A stretch of 7,725 bases of DNA from UMGS1279 sp045577695 (GTDB lineage: Bacteria; Bacillota; Clostridia; Oscillospirales; Acutalibacteraceae). Each line of letters opens with the position of its first letter. Position 1 is the first letter of the stretch. Shown one piece after another: positions 5,603-7,725 of this stretch. Below the pieces are notes generated by a model. It was not told the DNA's origin. It searched no databases and was given only the letters and a program-made list of their open reading frames with translations. Both the position numbers and the translations under genes were made by a program. The stretch lies in NCBI GenBank assembly GCA_045577695.1, contig JAZNIW010000052.1, positions 1 through 7,725 on the forward strand, given 5' to 3'.

Positions 5603-6565
5603 ATGCTGCGATTTGAAGTTGGGAAAAACGATGCCGGTATGCGAATGGATAAACTAATTGCCCGCTTGGTGCCCACCCTGCCAAAATCTCTGATGTATAA
5701 ATACATTCGTATGAAAAAAATCAAACTCAACGGCAAACGCACTGAAATCTCCTTTAAACCGCAGGTCGGCGATGTAATTGAAGCCTATATTCCCAATGAA
5801 TTCAACGTCAAGGTAGAGCCCAAGTATGATTTCCTTTCGGCACCCAATCGGTTAGATATTGTTTATGAAGATGAAAACATTTTGTTGGTAGATAAGAAGC
5901 AAGGGCTTTTGGTTCACCCTGACAAAAACGAATATCGCGATACCTTGATTGCACGAATTTGCCACTATCTTTATGAAAAAGGCGAATACAATCCCGCCAC
6001 CGAACATTCCTTTACCCCCGCCTTGGCCAATCGCATTGATCGCAACACCGGCGGTATTGTTTTAGCGGCAAAAAATGCAGCTTCTTTAAAAATGTTGTGC
6101 GATAAAATTAAATCCCGCGAGTTGGATAAACGCTATTTGGCAGTGGTGCACGGCCGCCTGAAACAAAAGGAAGGGTTACTGCAAGGATATCTGCAAAAGG
6201 ATGAAAGTAAAAACCGTGTCTTTTTGCAAAAGAACAAGACCGAAAACGCCAAAACCATTCAAACGGCCTACCGCGTTTTGTCCGAAAAAGAAGACCTTTC
6301 ATTAATCGAAGTGCATTTGATTACCGGCCGCACCCATCAAATACGCGCTCATTTTGCCTCTATAGGTCACCCACTGTTGGGGGACGGAAAATACGGCCGC
6401 CTGAAAGAGGATAAAAAGCTTGGGTTTTCAAAACAGGCTCTTTATTCATATAAACTTACCTTTAATTTTACCGAAGACGGCGGCTTGCTGGAATACCTTA
6501 ACCACCAAACCTTTACGGTGAATTCAGTTTGGTTTGCCGAACAGTTATTTGATTATAATGGATAA
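5603..6565 (+). CDS. RluA-family rRNA pseudouridine synthase (RluC/RluD-like)
   Basis: Isomerises specific uridines to pseudouridine, most likely in 23S rRNA. The 320-residue protein has an N-terminal S4 RNA-binding domain (about 13-62, with DKLIARLVP and YIRMKKIKLNG) and a catalytic domain from about 84. The active-site motif is NRIDRNTGG at 143-151, with catalytic Asp146. KRYLAVVHG at 176-184 and LITGRTHQIRAHFASIGHP at 239-257 are the other family motifs. The usual His before R-(I/L)-D is Asn here. Start choice: the ATG at 5603 has AGGAG 7 bases ahead, whereas the in-frame ATG at 5597 would have it only one base away. The exact target uridine cannot be told from sequence, so RluC versus RluD is left open. 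It is a single-gene unit ending in the shared terminator. Confidence 0.93.
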   Translation: MLRFEVGKNDAGMRMDKLIARLVPTLPKSLMYKYIRMKKIKLNGKRTEISFKPQVGDVIEAYIPNEFNVKVEPKYDFLSAPNRLDIVYEDENILLVDKKQGLLVHPDKNEYRDTLIARICHYLYEKGEYNPATEHSFTPALANRIDRNTGGIVLAAKNAASLKMLCDKIKSRELDKRYLAVVHGRLKQKEGLLQGYLQKDESKNRVFLQKNKTENAKTIQTAYRVLSEKEDLSLIEVHLITGRTHQIRAHFASIGHPLLGDGKYGRLKEDKKLGFSKQALYSYKLTFNFTEDGGLLEYLNHQTFTVNSVWFAEQLFDYNG

Positions 6566-6607
6566 AAATAGGACGGTTTCACATTAAAAATGAAACCGCC
6601 CTATTTT
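6565..6607. terminator. shared bidirectional terminator between convergent genes
   Basis: AAAATAGG (6565-6572) pairs with CCTATTTT (6600-6607), and CGGTTTCA (6574-6581) pairs with TGAAACCG (6591-6598), with one mismatch between the two blocks and a nine-base A-rich loop. The plus strand continues ATTTTGTC, and the minus strand carries a T run through the same foot. It serves both the pseudouridine synthase gene (stop at 6563-6565) and nadE (stop at 6608-6606), whose stop codons lie at the two feet of the stem. Confidence 0.85.
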
Positions 6608-7355
6608 ATTTTGTCTTTTTTGGTTGATAACGAAATACAGGCATCAATTCCAGTTTAAATAAACTGTTTTTATGCATTATATCGATTTTTTCTTTGATTT
6701 CCTTCGGTGGCTCAATTCCTCGGCGAATATAATCATCCAAGGTTTGGTAAGAAAAGCCCAAATTTTCCTCGTCGCTTTTACCACAAAGCCCATCAATCGG
6801 AACCTTTTCAATAAACTTTTCCGGCAGCCCCAGCTCCCGACCAATGGCCTTCACTTCTTCAACCGTAAAATCCGAAAGAGGGCTAAAATCTCCCACGCTA
6901 TCGCCGTAACGAGTAGAATATCCCACCCAATCTTCCGAATAATTGCAAGTGTTGGCCACCCGCCCATTGTGAGACTGTGCCACGGCATACACGGTGGCCA
7001 TCCGCACGCGGGCAGGCAGATTGAAGCGGGTTTGATTGGAAATTTCAAACAAATCCCCAATGGCATGATAAATCCCGTCAACCGCCTCGCCGATATTTAC
7101 GGTATATCGACGAATATTCAAAAAGTCACACAAATCGTTAGAATAGTCAATATCGAACTGTTCTCCTTGTGGCATTAACACTCCGATAACGCGATCGGCT
7201 CCCAAAGCTTTGCAGCAAAGAGCAGCACAAACCGAACTATCCTTTCCGCCCGAAATGCCGAGTACGGCATTGCAGTCGCTTCCGTTTTTTAAAAACCACT
7301 CTTTGATCCATGTGGTGCATTGTTCTGCCGCCTCTTTGGCGTTAAAATGATACAT
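6606..7355 (-). CDS. nadE: NH3-dependent NAD(+) synthetase
   Basis: Amidates nicotinic acid adenine dinucleotide to NAD+ using ATP and free ammonia, the last step of NAD synthesis. At 249 residues it is the short form without the N-terminal nitrilase-like glutaminase domain. The PP-loop is SGGKDSS at 35-41. FNLPARVRMATVYAVA at 111-126 is the conserved helix region; NTCNYSEDWVGYSTRYGD at 135-152 corresponds to the GTGNxSE...GYxTxYGD block, in the variant form common in Clostridia. SPLSDFTVEEVKAIGRELG at 158-176 and PIDGLCGKSDEENLGFSY at 186-203 are also typical. The ATG at 7355 has AGGAG 6 bases ahead. Ammonia must come from another enzyme or the medium, since no glutaminase partner is visible here. 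Confidence 0.96.
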   Translation of the reverse strand: MYHFNAKEAAEQCTTWIKEWFLKNGSDCNAVLGISGGKDSSVCAALCCKALGADRVIGVLMPQGEQFDIDYSNDLCDFLNIRRYTVNIGEAVDGIYHAIGDLFEISNQTRFNLPARVRMATVYAVAQSHNGRVANTCNYSEDWVGYSTRYGDSVGDFSPLSDFTVEEVKAIGRELGLPEKFIEKVPIDGLCGKSDEENLGFSYQTLDDYIRRGIEPPKEIKEKIDIMHKNSLFKLELMPVFRYQPKKTK

Positions 7356-7387
7356 ACCATTCTCCTCATGTTCAAAAGTTCTCTTTT

Positions 7388-7393
7388 ATTATA
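7388..7393 (-). promoter_or_regulatory. possible second -10 box close to nadE
   Basis: A perfect TATAAT on the minus strand lies 33 bases before the nadE ATG, but the -35 position 17 bases upstream (TTTTCT) is weak. It may be a secondary start site downstream of the consensus promoter at 7444-7471. Confidence 0.35.
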
Positions 7394-7443
7394 CACGATT
7401 TTTTGCTAAAAGAAAACCATTATATTTTTTCTTCCTTCAACCT

Positions 7444-7471
7444 ATTATACATAATATCAAACCCCTGTCAA
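7444..7471 (-). promoter_or_regulatory. consensus sigma-A promoter for nadE
   Basis: On the minus strand TTGACA (7471-7466) and TATAAT (7449-7444) are separated by 16 bases, matching consensus in all 12 positions. The transcript would begin at about 7437, giving a leader of about 80 bases. The -35 box is one arm of an inverted repeat TGTCAA...TTGACA (7466-7471 and 7485-7490, 13 bases apart), which could be an operator. Confidence 0.75.
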
Positions 7472-7537
7472 TCCCCTGCCCAATTTGACAATATATATTT
7501 CCTCCATTTCCCCATTTGCAAAAAAGTGAATTTTCCC

Positions 7538-7577
7538 TCGATTGATTTCTCGCATTATCGATTGATTTTTCGCATCA
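7538..7577. repeat. two tandem 20-bp direct repeats
   Basis: Two adjacent 20-base units (7538-7557 and 7558-7577) share 18 of 20 bases. Both contain TCGATTGATTT and TCGCAT, and they differ at unit positions 12 and 19. The 20-base period is close to two helical turns, so a bound protein would sit on the same DNA face. The second unit overlaps the -35 region of the rightward promoter. Either operator sites for a regulator or transposase-binding sites at the end of a mobile element would fit. Confidence 0.7.
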
Positions 7578-7598
7578 TTTCTAATGTTATGATACAAT
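7569..7598 (+). promoter_or_regulatory. extended -10 promoter reading out of the right edge
   Basis: TGATACAAT at 7590-7598 is an extended -10 element (TG-n-TACAAT). TTCGCA at 7569-7574 matches the -35 consensus at four of six positions with an 18-base spacer. It would start transcription at about 7605, upstream of the gene at 7692. The second tandem repeat covers its -35. Confidence 0.55.
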
Positions 7599-7621
7599 AG
7601 ATAGGTAACAGTAGAAATAGA

Positions 7622-7688
7622 AAAAACAACTCAAATGTGTTAAGATGAAAGTAACCACACTCAACATCGGCACAAAGGAGTTGTTTTT
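7622..7688 (+). promoter_or_regulatory. structured leader that can hide the ribosome binding site
   Basis: AAAAACAACTC (7622-7632) and GAGTTGTTTTT (7678-7688) are perfect 11-bp inverted arms 45 bases apart. Inside, TGTGTT (7636-7641) can pair with AACCACA (7653-7659) with one bulged C. The GAG at 7678-7680 belongs to the AAGGAG ribosome site of the gene at 7692, so folding would partly sequester it. Confidence 0.45.
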
Positions 7689-7691
7689 CTA

Positions 7692-7725
7692 ATGAAAAGT
7701 ATATCACCAAGAGCGCACTTTCGTC
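7692..7725 (+). CDS. start of a gene cut off by the right edge; possibly a transposase
   Basis: An ATG at 7692 opens MKSISPRAHFR before the window ends. An AAGGAG lies 11 bases ahead, slightly far but usable, and a promoter is predicted at 7569-7598. Eleven residues cannot define a family. The A-H-F-R run after a short basic N-terminus is reminiscent of helix-turn-helix DDE transposases/integrases seen in Clostridia, and the repeats upstream would suit an element end, but this is impression rather than evidence. A regulator with self-binding tandem sites is the main alternative. Confidence 0.4.
   Translation, partial: MKSISPRAHFR

Noticed and set aside
6672..7178. Long open frame on the plus strand opposite nadE
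   Set aside because: It is the antisense shadow of a clearly recognisable NAD synthetase and has no ribosome site or family resemblance.
7485..7490. Rightward promoter from the TTGACA here
   Set aside because: The -10 position at 17 bases reads TTC-rich DNA with no TATAAT-like sequence. It is better seen as one arm of the dyad.
7538..7577. CRISPR array
   Set aside because: There are only two units, directly adjacent with no spacer, and no cas genes in the window.

Overview
The window reads as a piece of a Bacillota (Firmicutes) chromosome, most likely a Clostridia-class gut-type organism. This is inferred from the AT-rich intergenic DNA, GGAGG-type ribosome binding sites, near-consensus sigma-A promoters (TTGACA/TATAAT), the single-chain dimeric glycyl-tRNA synthetase, and a Gx transporter plus NusG-domain-II pair. 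The genus cannot be fixed from the sequence alone.

Layout. (1) Positions 1-137 look like the right end of an ISL3-type insertion sequence: the last 23 codons of a transposase on the + strand, a hairpin, and a terminal inverted repeat ending at about 137. (2) Positions 146-187 hold a perfect 17-bp stem-loop, the probable terminator of the large minus-strand operon. Positions 189-320 have no intact gene, only a possible decayed reading frame. (3) Positions 321-5368 (minus) carry eight tightly packed genes that read as one operon. In transcription order they are glyS, folE, folP, an unknown multi-pass membrane protein, folB, folK, a NusG-domain-II protein and a Gx transporter family protein. Gaps run from an 11-nt overlap to 13 nt. 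One strong promoter lies at 5456-5484, and a stem-loop followed by five U sits between it and the glyS ribosome binding site. (4) Positions 5603-6565 (+) encode an RluA-family pseudouridine synthase. (5) Positions 6606-7355 (minus) encode ammonia-dependent NAD synthetase nadE, convergent with the previous gene and sharing one hairpin terminator. (6) Positions 7356-7725 contain the nadE promoter, a tandem 20-bp repeat overlapping a rightward promoter, a structured leader, and the first 11 codons of a gene that runs off the window, possibly a second mobile element.

The folate genes cover GTP to 7,8-dihydropteroate: FolE makes dihydroneopterin triphosphate, FolB converts dihydroneopterin to the hydroxymethyl pterin, FolK activates it, and FolP joins it to p-aminobenzoate. 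The dephosphorylation enzyme, pABA synthesis, FolC and dihydrofolate reductase are not in the window. Glycine is the metabolic link to GlyRS, because serine hydroxymethyltransferase makes glycine using tetrahydrofolate. The NusG-II and Gx proteins at the distal end belong to a membrane-associated pair of unclear function.

No wholly new system is evident. The most interesting points are the unknown membrane protein inside the folate operon, the attenuator-like hairpin before glyS, the altered loop 2 of FolP, and the repeat-rich right edge.
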